Origin: Neobacillus sp. PS3-40
GTDB taxonomy: Bacteria; Bacillota; Bacilli; Bacillales; Cytobacillaceae
NCBI RefSeq assembly: GCF_030915485.1
Contig: NZ_CP133266.1
Span: 2,794,001-2,858,000 of the forward strand
Reading direction: 5' to 3'
Length of the DNA stretch: 64,000 nucleotides
The notes under the pieces were generated by a model. That model was given only the letters and a program-made list of their open reading frames with translations, searched no databases and was not told where the DNA came from. Below are positions 56,428 to 64,000 of this stretch, piece after piece. Made by a program: the position numbers and the translations under genes. Position 1 is the stretch's first letter; each line of letters starts with the position of its first letter.

Positions 56428-58585
56428 GTTTTTTAAAGAGATAGAAAATGTACGACATCCGAATGAAACGCTAATCAAGACCCATTGTGCCTATTGCGGC
56501 ATGCAGTGTGGGATGAACTTAAGGGTAAATAAAGCAACAAATAAAATTATCGGGGTTGAACCTCGTTACGACTGGCCAGTAAACCTAGGAAAAATGTGTC
56601 CCAAAGGCGTTACTGCTTATCAGCAAACAAACCATGATGATCGAATTCTAAAGCCATTAATCCGTGATGATACTTCCCTAAAAGGAACAAAAGATGGGTT
56701 CCGAGAAGCAACTTGGGATGAAGCTTATGACTTAATTGCAGTTAAATTTAAGGAGCTTCAAGAACAGTATGGAAAAGATACACTGTCTGTTTTTAGTGGT
56801 GTTTCCATGACAAATGAAAAGTGCTATTTAACAGGGAAATTTGCAAGGGTTGCTATGCAAACGCGTTATATCGACTATAATGGACGTTTTTGTATGTCCA
56901 GTGCTGCAGGTGGATTCCTCCGTTCTTTCGGAGTTGACCGTGGTTCAACACTTCCTTGGACGGATGTTCATGAAACAGATTGTTTATTTATTGCAGGTAG
57001 TAATACTGGGGAATGCCATCCAACTTCTATGTTCCGCGTATGGGCTGTTCAAGAAAGAGGAGGGTATTTAATTGTAGCAGACCCTCGTGAAACAGCGATT
57101 GCGAGAAGAGCAGATGTTCACTTAGATTTAAGACCTGGAACAGACTTGGCGCTTGCAAATGGAATTTTAAATCTATTGATTCAAAATGGCTATGCGGACG
57201 CGGATTTTGTTAACAACCATACAAATGGGTTTGAAGAAACGAAAGAGCTTGTTAAAGAATTTACTCCAGAATATACAAGTGAGTTAACGGGGGTTGCCCC
57301 AGAAAAAATTATTCGTGCTGCAGAAATTTACGGTAAAGCTCCGAATGCAATTGTGATGTTTGCCCGTGGCATTGAACAACAGCAAAAGGGAGTAGATAAT
57401 GTATCTGCCTATACGAATATGGCCTTAGTAACAGGGAAAATCGGGCGTCCTAAAGCAGGTGTTGCGACATTTACTGGGCAAGGCAATGGCCAAGGTGGAC
57501 GTGAACATGGCCAAAAATCTGATTTACTTCCAGGTTACCGTAAATTGACCAATCCGAAGCATGTTGAAGAAGTATGCCAGGTATGGGGAATTACTCCAGA
57601 GGAAATGCCACTTCCAGGTGTTTCTGCATATGAAATGTTTGAACTAATGGAAGAAAAAACAATTCGTGGATTATATTTGCTTTGCTCGAATCCAGCTGTT
57701 TCAGCACCAAATCAAAACTTTGTACGTAAGGCTCTTAAGGGATTAGATTTTATGGTGTGCTCAGATTTCTATCTCTCAGAATCTGCTGAGTTTGCCGATG
57801 TTATTCTTCCATCTGTAACTTGGTCGGAAGATGAGGGAACCGTCACAAATCTTGAAGGTCGTATTATTAAAATCAATAAAGCACAAGAGCCAATTGGTGA
57901 ATCAAAGCCTGACTGGCAAATTCAAGTGGAACTTGCGGAACGAATTGGAAGAGGAAAATATTTCTCCCATTTAAAGACGGCGAAGGATGTCGCAGATGAG
58001 TTCCGATTGGCATCTAAAGGTGGATATGCTGATTATTATGGTGCCACTTGGGATAAAATCGATAAACAAGATGGAGTCTTCTGGCCTTGTAAAGACGAAA
58101 ACGATCCAGGAACACCACATATGTTCTTAGACAAAAAGTTTTATCATCCTGATGGAAAAGCAAAAATTTGTGCGCTTCCATACCGTCCGCCTGCTGAAGA
58201 ACCATGTGAAGAATATCCATTGCGGTTAACAACAGGTCGTGTCGTATACCATTATTTGTCTGGAAACCAAACTAGAAGAATACAATTCTTACGTGATATG
58301 TGCCCTGATCCATTCGTTGAAGTCCATCCAGAAACAGCAGCGAAATATAATATTGAGCATGAAGAGCGTGTTCGGTTGTTCTCCCGTAGAGGAGAAGCAG
58401 TATATAAAGTGAAAGTAACAGAGGCTATTCGTAAGGATACCGTATTTGTTCCTTATCATTGGGGACATGATCAGTCTATTAATCTCTTAACAAACCCAGC
58501 ACTTGACCCAATTTCCCGGATGCCGGAATTTAAAGCATGTGCAGCACAAATTGAAAAACTAGAGTTAAAGAAGGTGCAACAATGA
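56414..58585 (+). CDS. Molybdopterin oxidoreductase, nitrate-reductase type
   Basis: A 723-residue DMSO-reductase-family catalytic subunit. N-terminal [4Fe-4S] ligands are C25, C28, C32 and C62 (HCAYCGMQCGM; KMCPKG). The expected Mo ligand is Cys160 in DYNGRFCMSSAAGG, as in NapA/Nas-type nitrate reductases; GSNTGECHPTSMFRVW follows near 190. A C-terminal molydopterin-dinucleotide domain has LRLTTGRVVYHY. It resembles assimilatory NasC in length, but the partners (cytochrome b, four-cluster ferredoxin, Rieske) argue for a quinol-linked respiratory complex. Its own signal peptide is absent. Nitrate is the likely substrate given the Nre-like regulators; this remains inference. Confidence 0.85.
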   Translation: MQRDKFFKEIENVRHPNETLIKTHCAYCGMQCGMNLRVNKATNKIIGVEPRYDWPVNLGKMCPKGVTAYQQTNHDDRILKPLIRDDTSLKGTKDGFREATWDEAYDLIAVKFKELQEQYGKDTLSVFSGVSMTNEKCYLTGKFARVAMQTRYIDYNGRFCMSSAAGGFLRSFGVDRGSTLPWTDVHETDCLFIAGSNTGECHPTSMFRVWAVQERGGYLIVADPRETAIARRADVHLDLRPGTDLALANGILNLLIQNGYADADFVNNHTNGFEETKELVKEFTPEYTSELTGVAPEKIIRAAEIYGKAPNAIVMFARGIEQQQKGVDNVSAYTNMALVTGKIGRPKAGVATFTGQGNGQGGREHGQKSDLLPGYRKLTNPKHVEEVCQVWGITPEEMPLPGVSAYEMFELMEEKTIRGLYLLCSNPAVSAPNQNFVRKALKGLDFMVCSDFYLSESAEFADVILPSVTWSEDEGTVTNLEGRIIKINKAQEPIGESKPDWQIQVELAERIGRGKYFSHLKTAKDVADEFRLASKGGYADYYGATWDKIDKQDGVFWPCKDENDPGTPHMFLDKKFYHPDGKAKICALPYRPPAEEPCEEYPLRLTTGRVVYHYLSGNQTRRIQFLRDMCPDPFVEVHPETAAKYNIEHEERVRLFSRRGEAVYKVKVTEAIRKDTVFVPYHWGHDQSINLLTNPALDPISRMPEFKACAAQIEKLELKKVQQ

Positions 58586-59142
58586 AAAAGAGGCTGTATT
58601 TAGAACTTGAAAACTGTATTGGATGCCGATCTTGTTTAGCTGCTTGTACACAATGCGGTGGGCATGAGGAACGAAATCGAAACTATGTGTATGATGTAAA
58701 CCCGCTTGTGAATCGGCAAACGATGCCTCTTATGTGCCTCCATTGTGAGAATCCGGCCTGCGCAAGAAGCTGTCCGGCACAAGCAATCCAAATCCATGAA
58801 ACAGGTGCTGTCCTTTCTGCCCTTGTTGAAAAGTGTATTGGTTGTCAGAATTGTACAATTGCATGCCCTTATGGTATTCCAAAATTTGATACCGAACAAA
58901 ATCTAATGTATAAGTGCGACATGTGCATCGATCGCTCAAAAGATGGTATTCCACCAATGTGTGCAAGTGTTTGCCCTTCTAATACAATTCAGTGGTTATC
59001 AGATTCAGAGATTGAAGCCAAGAAAAATCAATTTAACCTTAATAATGGTAAATGGGTAACAAGCATGCCTTTCTTAGAAGGCGAAACAAATGTTAAAGTA
59101 AATCTTCCTGGTATTTTACAGGGTGTCACTAAATTGTTTTAA
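58582..59142 (+). CDS. Four-cluster 4Fe-4S ferredoxin subunit (DmsB/NrfC-like)
   Basis: A 186-residue electron-transfer subunit with four cysteine clusters: CIGCRSCLAACTQCG at 13-27, CLHCENPACARSCP near 52-65, CIGCQNCTIACPYG near 82-95, and CDMCIDRSKDGIPPMCASVCP near 112-132, all intact. This is the DmsB/NrfC/PhsB type that links a membrane quinol-oxidising subunit to a molybdopterin enzyme. Its ATG overlaps the upstream stop by 4 bp (ATGA), so it is coupled to the catalytic subunit. Confidence 0.92.
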   Translation: MKKRLYLELENCIGCRSCLAACTQCGGHEERNRNYVYDVNPLVNRQTMPLMCLHCENPACARSCPAQAIQIHETGAVLSALVEKCIGCQNCTIACPYGIPKFDTEQNLMYKCDMCIDRSKDGIPPMCASVCPSNTIQWLSDSEIEAKKNQFNLNNGKWVTSMPFLEGETNVKVNLPGILQGVTKLF

Positions 59143-59154
59143 GGAGGGATTAAC

Positions 59155-59679
59155 ATGACGGATAAAAATAATAAAATCCCATTTGACGAAGATAATTATA
59201 CCCACAATATAAATCGAAATAATGAAAGAAAACTAGATCGGCGCGGTTTCATGAAAACACTCGTTGGAGCGGCAGGTGTTTTCGCTGTCTCCTCCCTTCC
59301 GTGGGGTGCAGTGGCTGCCAAAGAATTAGCAGGGCTCAGTGATAAAAAATATCCAAAGCAAAAAATAACGGATATTAAGTCGATAGCTGTTGGGGATGCT
59401 GTTGACTTTGCTTTCCCTGGCGAACACGATAGTGCTATTCTTGTTAGACTATCTGAAAATAAATATGTTGCGTATCAAAATGCTTGCACTCATTTGCGCT
59501 GCCCAGTTTTTTGGGATAAGAAAGAAGAAGAGATGATTTGTCCTTGTCATCATGGGAAATTCAATGTGAATACAGGTGTGCCATTTGCCGGGCCACCAAG
59601 ACGTCCTTTGCCAGAAATCGTTGTAAAGGTAGAAAACGGAGCTGTTTATGCCGTGAGGGTGAAACGTTATGAAGCATAA
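59155..59679 (+). CDS. Tat-exported Rieske 2Fe-2S protein
   Basis: A 174-residue protein. A twin-arginine signal (KLDRRGFMKTLVGAAGVFAVSS, Arg29-Arg30) indicates export or membrane anchoring through Tat. The Rieske domain carries ligands C111 and H113 (ACTHLRC) and C129 and H132 (CPCHHG), with C116 and C131 placed for the usual disulfide. It lies in the operon between the ferredoxin subunit and a small membrane protein. A Rieske protein with this type of Mo enzyme suggests an electron route on the outer face of the membrane. ATG 59155 follows AAGGAGG. Confidence 0.9.
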   Translation: MTDKNNKIPFDEDNYTHNINRNNERKLDRRGFMKTLVGAAGVFAVSSLPWGAVAAKELAGLSDKKYPKQKITDIKSIAVGDAVDFAFPGEHDSAILVRLSENKYVAYQNACTHLRCPVFWDKKEEEMICPCHHGKFNVNTGVPFAGPPRRPLPEIVVKVENGAVYAVRVKRYEA

Positions 59680-59866
59680 ATTTATCGGAGTCGGACTTCT
59701 TCTTGCCATTCTCATGCTAAATATTGTGTTTACTCAATACATGGTACATCAGTACTTTTATGAGCATTACAGCAATTCAATCATTGCTGCAATTGTTAAT
59801 GTCATACTGTTCCCTATAGCAATATTTATCTATAAAAATGATAAAAGGAATACTAAACCTTTATAG
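59669..59866 (+). CDS. Small two-helix membrane protein of the respiratory operon
   Basis: A 65-residue protein with two membrane helices (FIGVGLLLAILMLNIVFTQY and IIAAIVNVILFPIAIFIY) and a charged tail (KNDKRNTKPL). It overlaps the Rieske gene by 11 bp, so it is cotranslated and likely an accessory or stabilising subunit. I do not recognise the family. Confidence 0.7.
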   Translation: MKHKFIGVGLLLAILMLNIVFTQYMVHQYFYEHYSNSIIAAIVNVILFPIAIFIYKNDKRNTKPL

Positions 59867-60043
59867 TCTTAAAACTTACCTATCCAACATGAAAAATTTA
59901 ACCCACTTAATAAGGCGGTGTGAGCAGAGGTAGTCTTCACATAATTTGTTGTGAAAAGAGTTTTCTTTGCCCAATTCCCAATTGGATGTGCTGATTCATT
60001 TGAGCGCCACGCCGCCACTTTACAAACAAAGGTGTGAATACGA

Positions 60044-60355
60044 ATGAATAATGAGACATATATTGATTTTTGTTTTATTCGTAAGGATACAGGCAAATTC
60101 TCCTTAGAAATCGATCAGTTATTGAAGAGTATTTTCAGAGAAAATCGATTAAATTGGTACCTAGAAGAGAAAATAGTAGATGGTGCTGAAATGGTTTTGG
60201 CAGAAGTAAAAGGTATGAGTAACTGGTGCTCTGAAAAAGATGCAATTCGGTACCTTGAAGAACATGCAGGGGAGAGTTTTTGGGAGTATCTGCAAGGATA
60301 TAAAATGTTTATTTACCCTGTAACGAAAGGATGTACTAGTTGTGGAACCCATTAA
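60044..60355 (+). CDS. Small hypothetical protein with C-terminal CTSC
   Basis: A 103-residue soluble protein that I do not recognise, ending KGCTSCGTH, a CxxC plus His that could bind metal or be a redox site; one further Cys lies in NWCSEKD. Start ATG 60044 follows AAAGGTG. It overlaps the next small gene by 14 bp. The position directly after the respiratory operon and before its regulators suggests a maturation or accessory role. Confidence 0.65.
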   Translation: MNNETYIDFCFIRKDTGKFSLEIDQLLKSIFRENRLNWYLEEKIVDGAEMVLAEVKGMSNWCSEKDAIRYLEEHAGESFWEYLQGYKMFIYPVTKGCTSCGTH

Positions 60356-60614
60356 TTTGAATGACTTACAGCGTTTTGTCGGTTTCCCAGCAGAAATAGT
60401 GATTCAAGATTCAGTGGTCAGGGATCAAGCTCCAGCTGTTCAAAAGTCAGTGAAAAAGATCCAACTATGCCCAGATAAAACGCATATTCGATTTTATTTT
60501 GATGATTTTTACTTTCTTGCTGTACCAATGGCAAGCCAGGTAAAGGAAACAGATACAGAATGGTCTGCATTTGATAAAGAAAGCGGCCTACATTATCATA
60601 TTAGAAAGGTGTAG
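60342..60614 (+). CDS. Small hypothetical protein
   Basis: A 90-residue protein, unrecognised, with a beta-rich core (THIRFYFDDFYFLAVPMAS) and one Cys. GTG 60342 is the start, with GAAAGGA about 10 nt upstream; its N-terminus overlaps the previous gene by 14 bp, so the two form a coupled pair. It ends at a terminator at 60610-60640. Confidence 0.6.
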   Translation: MEPINLNDLQRFVGFPAEIVIQDSVVRDQAPAVQKSVKKIQLCPDKTHIRFYFDDFYFLAVPMASQVKETDTEWSAFDKESGLHYHIRKV

Positions 60615-60640
60615 GATGATTTATAAGCCTACATTTTTTT
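60610..60640 (+). terminator. Rho-independent terminator
   Basis: TGTAGG and CCTACA arms followed by eight T residues, closing the operon that begins at 55345. Confidence 0.75.
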
Positions 60641-60739
60641 TGCTAATCAGAATTTTATATCCATAAATTCTGCTAGCGCATAGGGGCAACTACACCTATT
60701 CATCGCCCTTAGGGGCTCGCCAATCGGCGAGTTTTCTTC
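60641..60739 (+). repeat. Dispersed terminator-like repeat, copy 10
   Basis: A full-length A-type copy: AATCAGAATTTTATATCC hairpin, CGCATAGGGGCAACTACACC box, ATCGCCCTTAGGGGCTCGCC and terminal hairpin followed by TTTTCTTC. It sits between the operon and the regulators. Confidence 0.85.
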
Positions 60740-60808
60740 ATTGGTAGAATTAAATTTACATTATTTGTACACGACTGCGCTTGTACTTTTCTAAAAGGGG
60801 GGATTCAA

Positions 60809-61465
60809 ATGGAGCATGTATCATCAAAACAGCAAATAAGCTCATATATTATCCAAACCCAGGAAGAAGAAATAAAAAGAATTGCTTTAGAGCTTCATGA
60901 AGGTGTTGGACAAAATCTTTATAGTATCTTGACTGGGTTGAAAGTATTGGAAACTGGGGTTATTAAACCACATATGAAAATGTATGCGCGCGAAATGTCT
61001 CAGTTACTTGAAATGACCATACAAGAAATGAGACTTCTCACGATTGAATTACATCCGCCAACACTCCCTACTTTAGGATTAGTTCCAGCCATAAAGAGCT
61101 ATATTAAATTATATACATCTACATTTGGAATCATGGTCGACATTGAATCAATTGGCGAAGAAAAGCAAATTACTGAAAAAAATAATATTGCCGTTTTCCG
61201 AGTATGCCAGGAGGCGCTTGCCAATATTGCTAAATATGCAGATACATCCAATGTAAAGATGAATTTTATTTGGAAAGAAGATACATTAAAAATTAATATT
61301 TGTGATTTTGGGAGAGGCTTTCTTATTGAGGAGCATGTAGGAAACCTTCAAACATCGGGGCTAGCAGCAATGAAAGAACGGATGCATTTAGCTGGCGGTG
61401 ATTGTATTATATCCTCTAAAATAGGAGAAGGAACATCTATTGAACTATCTCTTCCCTTAAGATAA
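60809..61465 (+). CDS. Sensorless HPK7-type histidine kinase
   Basis: A 218-residue protein consisting only of a HisKA_3 dimerisation domain with His30 in RIALELHEGVGQNLYS and a HATPase domain (QEALANIAKYA; DFGRGF; GLAAMKERM), the architecture of NarQ/NreB-type kinases without any sensor. It is followed after 29 bp by the NarL-type regulator. A soluble kinase of this kind may sense through a partner such as the GAF protein at 62164. ATG 60809 follows GGGGGG. Confidence 0.85.
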   Translation: MEHVSSKQQISSYIIQTQEEEIKRIALELHEGVGQNLYSILTGLKVLETGVIKPHMKMYAREMSQLLEMTIQEMRLLTIELHPPTLPTLGLVPAIKSYIKLYTSTFGIMVDIESIGEEKQITEKNNIAVFRVCQEALANIAKYADTSNVKMNFIWKEDTLKINICDFGRGFLIEEHVGNLQTSGLAAMKERMHLAGGDCIISSKIGEGTSIELSLPLR

Positions 61466-61494
61466 GGATGAAGGAGAATGAAGGAGGGTTTAAC

Positions 61495-62148
61495 TTGATA
61501 AAAATCCTGCTGGTTGACGATCATGCTGTTGTAAGGAGAGGGCTAACCATGCTACTCAATGCAGATCCTGAACTCCGAGTGGTTGGTGAGGCTTCTGAAG
61601 GAAATGAAGGAATTCAACGGGCATTAAAGCTGAATCCTGATGTTGTAGTTATGGATTTAAGCATGCCACATGGGAAAGATGGACTTTCAGCAACGTCTGA
61701 ATTGAAAAAGCAAATGCCAGGCGTTAATATTCTTATTTTAACCATGCATGATGATGAAGAATACCTCTTTAGAGCTATTCAGGCAGGGGCATCAGGCTGT
61801 ATTTTAAAAAGTGCTCCACCTGATGAATTAATTTCTGCGATCCAATCGGTTGCACAGGGAAATGCCTATCTACACCCATCAGCTACCAAAAGATTAATGG
61901 AAGAATATCTTGGTAACGTTAAACAAGGCAACATGGATACATTTAATCCCTTATCTGATCGAGAAAACGAAGTCCTTACCCTAATTGCCAAAGGTTTTTC
62001 AAATAAAGATATTGCTGAACAACTTGTTATTAGTGTAAAAACAGTAGAGACCCATAAAGGGAATTTAGCAGAAAAGCTACAAATGAAAACCCGACCTGAA
62101 TTGGTGGAATATGCCGTTAAAAAGGGGTTGCTAGGGTATGGTTTATAA
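61495..62148 (+). CDS. NarL/NreC-type response regulator
   Basis: A 217-residue regulator with a receiver domain (acidic pocket VDDH, phospho-acceptor Asp54 in VVMDLSMP, conserved Lys in CILKSAPP) and a C-terminal LuxR-type HTH (LSDRENEVLTLIAKGFSNKDIAEQLVISVKTVETHKGNL). The length matches NreC. TTG 61495 is preferred because AAGGAGGG lies 6 nt upstream; an earlier in-frame ATG (61468) would add nine residues without a good site. It likely acts on the GC-rich palindromes upstream of the respiratory operon. Confidence 0.88.
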   Translation: MIKILLVDDHAVVRRGLTMLLNADPELRVVGEASEGNEGIQRALKLNPDVVVMDLSMPHGKDGLSATSELKKQMPGVNILILTMHDDEEYLFRAIQAGASGCILKSAPPDELISAIQSVAQGNAYLHPSATKRLMEEYLGNVKQGNMDTFNPLSDRENEVLTLIAKGFSNKDIAEQLVISVKTVETHKGNLAEKLQMKTRPELVEYAVKKGLLGYGL

Positions 62149-62163
62149 GGAGAAAGGTAAGGT

Positions 62164-62616
62164 ATGAAGCAATTACAGGAATTACAACCAGTTGTTGAGG
62201 CATGTAACCAATTGATGAGTGAAATTAAAAGTGAATTTGTGGGGCTTGCGATTCAAAATAAGATTGGCCCTGATATTAAATGGCATTATGCTTTTGGCAA
62301 TTTAAATGATAAGTATAAAAGAATAACGGTTCGTTATGGGAAAGGAATTGCGGGCAAAGTGATTTCAAGTGGCAGTCCCGTGATGATTCAAGACTTTCCA
62401 AACGATATACTTGGGAAGGCAATAGATTACCCCATTATGCTAGCAGAAAAATTGGTCTCCTCCTATGGGATGCCTTTATTTTTTAATGGAGTTCCGAAAG
62501 GGGTATTAGTGGTTGGGAAACGAATAGAATACGCTCTAACCGAAAGTGAACAGGAGAGTGTTAGGAAGGTTGCTTGTTCATTGGAAGAGATGTTGAAAGA
62601 GTATATTCATTTTTAA
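62164..62616 (+). CDS. NreA-like GAF domain sensor protein
   Basis: A 150-residue single-GAF-domain protein, the length of the nitrate-binding NreA of staphylococci. It has the GAF core KRITVRYGKGIAGKVISSGSPVMIQDFPND and SYGMPLFFNGVPKGVLVVGKR. NreA controls NreB kinase activity according to nitrate, and the location between regulator and kinase genes fits. I did not check nitrate-pocket residues position by position. ATG 62164 has AAGGAGAAAGG upstream. Confidence 0.72.
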   Translation: MKQLQELQPVVEACNQLMSEIKSEFVGLAIQNKIGPDIKWHYAFGNLNDKYKRITVRYGKGIAGKVISSGSPVMIQDFPNDILGKAIDYPIMLAEKLVSSYGMPLFFNGVPKGVLVVGKRIEYALTESEQESVRKVACSLEEMLKEYIHF

Positions 62617-62633
62617 TTGAAGGAGGCAATGGG

Positions 62634-63686
62634 ATGGATTGGGATATTCAGCAGCCTTCCAATAAGATGGTTGACCTCGAATCTGAATTAAAAAAATCTA
62701 TGCAAGCCCTTATAAATTTAAAGTTTGCTCTTGATGAATCGTCGATTGTTGCAATAACTGATAGCCAAGGAAAGATTACATATGTAAACGAGCAATTTTG
62801 CCTCATATCCAAATTTTCAAGAGAAGAGCTGATTGGAAAGGATCATCAGATAATTAATTCTGGTTACCATTCTCGTGAGTTTTTTAAAGAAATGTGGAGA
62901 ACAATCGGTTTGGGGAAAGTATGGAAAGGCGAAATTCGTAACAAGGCGAAAGATGGATCTTATTATTGGGTTGATACGACAATTGTTCCATTTTTAAATG
63001 AAAAGGAAAGGCCTTATCAATATTTAGCAATTCGCTATGAAATATCGGAAAGAAAACGAGTTGAAGAAGAGCTTCAAAAAATGATGACGAGAATTATCGA
63101 TGTCCAGGAAGAAGAACGAAAGCGCCTATCACGTAATTTGCATGATGGAATTGGCCAAAATCTATACAGCCACCTGATTACGATTAATCGCCTACTATCG
63201 AAGTTGGAGCATCCTCTTCTGAAACAGATGCAGGATGAAGCAACACAATTGATTGAGGAAATTAGGGAAATCTCATGGGAATTACGCCCATCTGTTTTAG
63301 ATGATCTTGGATTGGTTCCAGCTATTCGATCTTTCCTAACACGCTTTTCGGATCATTATACAATTGATGTTTATTTTGACTGTGTGTTGAATCGCCGTTT
63401 GGACATCGGTATTGAACTAACTATTTACCGAATTATTCAGGAGTCTTTAACGAATATCCGTAAATATGCGGAGGTAAAAGAGGCAACTGTGACGATAAGA
63501 GAAACAGACGATGTTATTAGGGTGATGATTGAAGATAAAGGAATAGGCTTCGATCGAAAGAAACACAGCTCAGGAGTGGGGTTGTTCAGTATGGATGAAA
63601 GAGTGAGATCCGTCGGGGGAGAACTATTTATTTATACTTCGCCAGGAAAAGGGACGAAGATTATATTAGAAATACCGATAGCTTAG
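62634..63686 (+). CDS. PAS domain HPK7-type sensor histidine kinase
   Basis: A 350-residue cytosolic kinase: a short coiled N-terminus, a PAS domain with PAC (about residues 30-140; ITDSQGKITYVNEQFCLISKFSREELIG), then HisKA_3 with His170 in RLSRNLHDGIGQNL and HATPase (QESLTNIRKYA; EDKGIGF; GVGLFSMDER). It takes the NreB place in the cluster. The four Cys residues that bind the oxygen-sensing Fe-S cluster in staphylococcal NreB are absent (a single Cys in the PAS), so the signal must differ. ATG 62634 is set by AGGAGG 7 nt upstream; ATG 62629 is out of frame. Confidence 0.87.
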   Translation: MDWDIQQPSNKMVDLESELKKSMQALINLKFALDESSIVAITDSQGKITYVNEQFCLISKFSREELIGKDHQIINSGYHSREFFKEMWRTIGLGKVWKGEIRNKAKDGSYYWVDTTIVPFLNEKERPYQYLAIRYEISERKRVEEELQKMMTRIIDVQEEERKRLSRNLHDGIGQNLYSHLITINRLLSKLEHPLLKQMQDEATQLIEEIREISWELRPSVLDDLGLVPAIRSFLTRFSDHYTIDVYFDCVLNRRLDIGIELTIYRIIQESLTNIRKYAEVKEATVTIRETDDVIRVMIEDKGIGFDRKKHSSGVGLFSMDERVRSVGGELFIYTSPGKGTKIILEIPIA

Positions 63687-64000
63687 GAAAAGGCGCGAGG
63701 GAATCACGCCTTATTTTTTATTGTAAAAGAGTATGTCCAACTCCTCAATTAATTTCTCCTCTTTAAAACGTCGAATAATAAATAACTCCCCGGAATTGGA
63801 AGATAACATTATAAAATTAGCCCGAAAAATAAAATAGGAATAAAAAGAACCAAGCACCAATGAACTGCTTTCCAATTGTTAGTCGTGTTTAACAATTAGT
63901 GGCAGTTCACAAAGCTTGGTTCTTTCATTTATATTTTAAATGAACTTTTTAATGAAACGATTCGGTTAAAAATAAACTTATCTGTGCTTTTCGGATCCAC
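63687..64000. other. Intergenic region at window edge with a large hairpin
   Basis: After the terminator, 63848-63926 can form a roughly 80-nt imperfect hairpin (outer arms AAGAACCAAGC and GCTTGGTTCTT, inner TGAACTGC/GGCAGTTCA and CCAATTGTTA/TTAACAATT). It is terminator-like in both directions and probably closes a gene beyond the window. No full gene is visible. Confidence 0.5.
63688..63720 (+). terminator. Terminator of the regulatory operon
   Basis: AAGGCG and CGCCTT arms followed by ATTTTTTATT, 3 bp after the kinase stop. Confidence 0.75.

Noticed and set aside
62634-63686. Calling this kinase nreB outright
   Set aside because: The four cluster-binding Cys residues that define NreB are missing from the PAS domain.
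63711-63809. A 32-codon minus-strand ORF ending IEELDILFYNKK
   Set aside because: Protein-like ending, but no ribosome binding site and the stop lies in the kinase-operon terminator; perhaps a gene remnant.

Overview
The window looks like chromosome of an endospore-forming Bacillaceae species. The composition is AT-rich, Shine-Dalgarno sequences are strong (AGGAGG types), and the gene families are typical of the group: an ilv-leu operon with a T-box, XpaC/TelA, KinB-type orphan kinases, a 6S RNA gene beside recQ, DUF1836, DUF3892 and DUF3147 proteins. Quinol nitric oxide reductase together with a nitrate-reductase-like operon would suit a Neobacillus-type facultative denitrifier; this placement is inference. 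No tRNA, rRNA, phage, transposase or CRISPR array was recognised. Layout. 1-9 kb: small accessory genes (two Tyr/Pro-rich spore-protein-like ORFs, an Old Yellow Enzyme homologue, DUF488, hemolysin III, galactose mutarotase, a flavodoxin, a DUF3147 pair). 9-19.2 kb, minus strand: ilvD, T-box leader, ilvBNC, leuABCD. In front of ilvD lie a consensus cre site, a clear sigma-A promoter and a CodY-like box. 19.5-20.4 kb: a 133-bp MITE-like element and a twelve-unit 52-bp tandem repeat. 20.7-27 kb: a BASS-family transporter, quinol NO reductase and an amino-acid ABC transporter. 27-45.6 kb: a zinc-ribbon pair, RluF-type pseudouridine synthase, TPR-dynamin-like GTPase, D-2-hydroxyacid dehydrogenase, 6S RNA, recQ, xpaC/telA, ketopantoate reductase, an MFS exporter, cstA/ybdD, a split ThrE exporter and a C39-type peptidase. 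45.7-46 kb: a strongly promoted, heavily structured, unassigned RNA. 46-51 kb: two amino-acid permeases around a KinB-like kinase. The most unusual region is 51.2-55.2 kb. An orphan histidine kinase and an HD-GYP protein share the same membrane sensor domain. The HD-GYP gene overlaps, by ATGA, a 21-residue peptide ORF ending in CWWCFWL. A terminator-like hairpin follows, then a membrane M50 metalloprotease with an N-terminal PqqD-like (RiPP recognition) domain. This looks like an uncharacterised peptide maturation or signalling cassette. 55.2-63.7 kb: a respiratory operon (cytochrome-b-like membrane protein, molybdopterin oxidoreductase of nitrate-reductase type, four-cluster ferredoxin, Tat-exported Rieske protein and small proteins), followed by an NreABC-like regulatory set with two HPK7 kinases, one NarL-type regulator and a GAF protein. 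GC-rich palindromes resembling NreC sites and a terminator-like hairpin precede the operon. Across the window at least ten copies of a modular terminator-like repeat lie in intergenic DNA.
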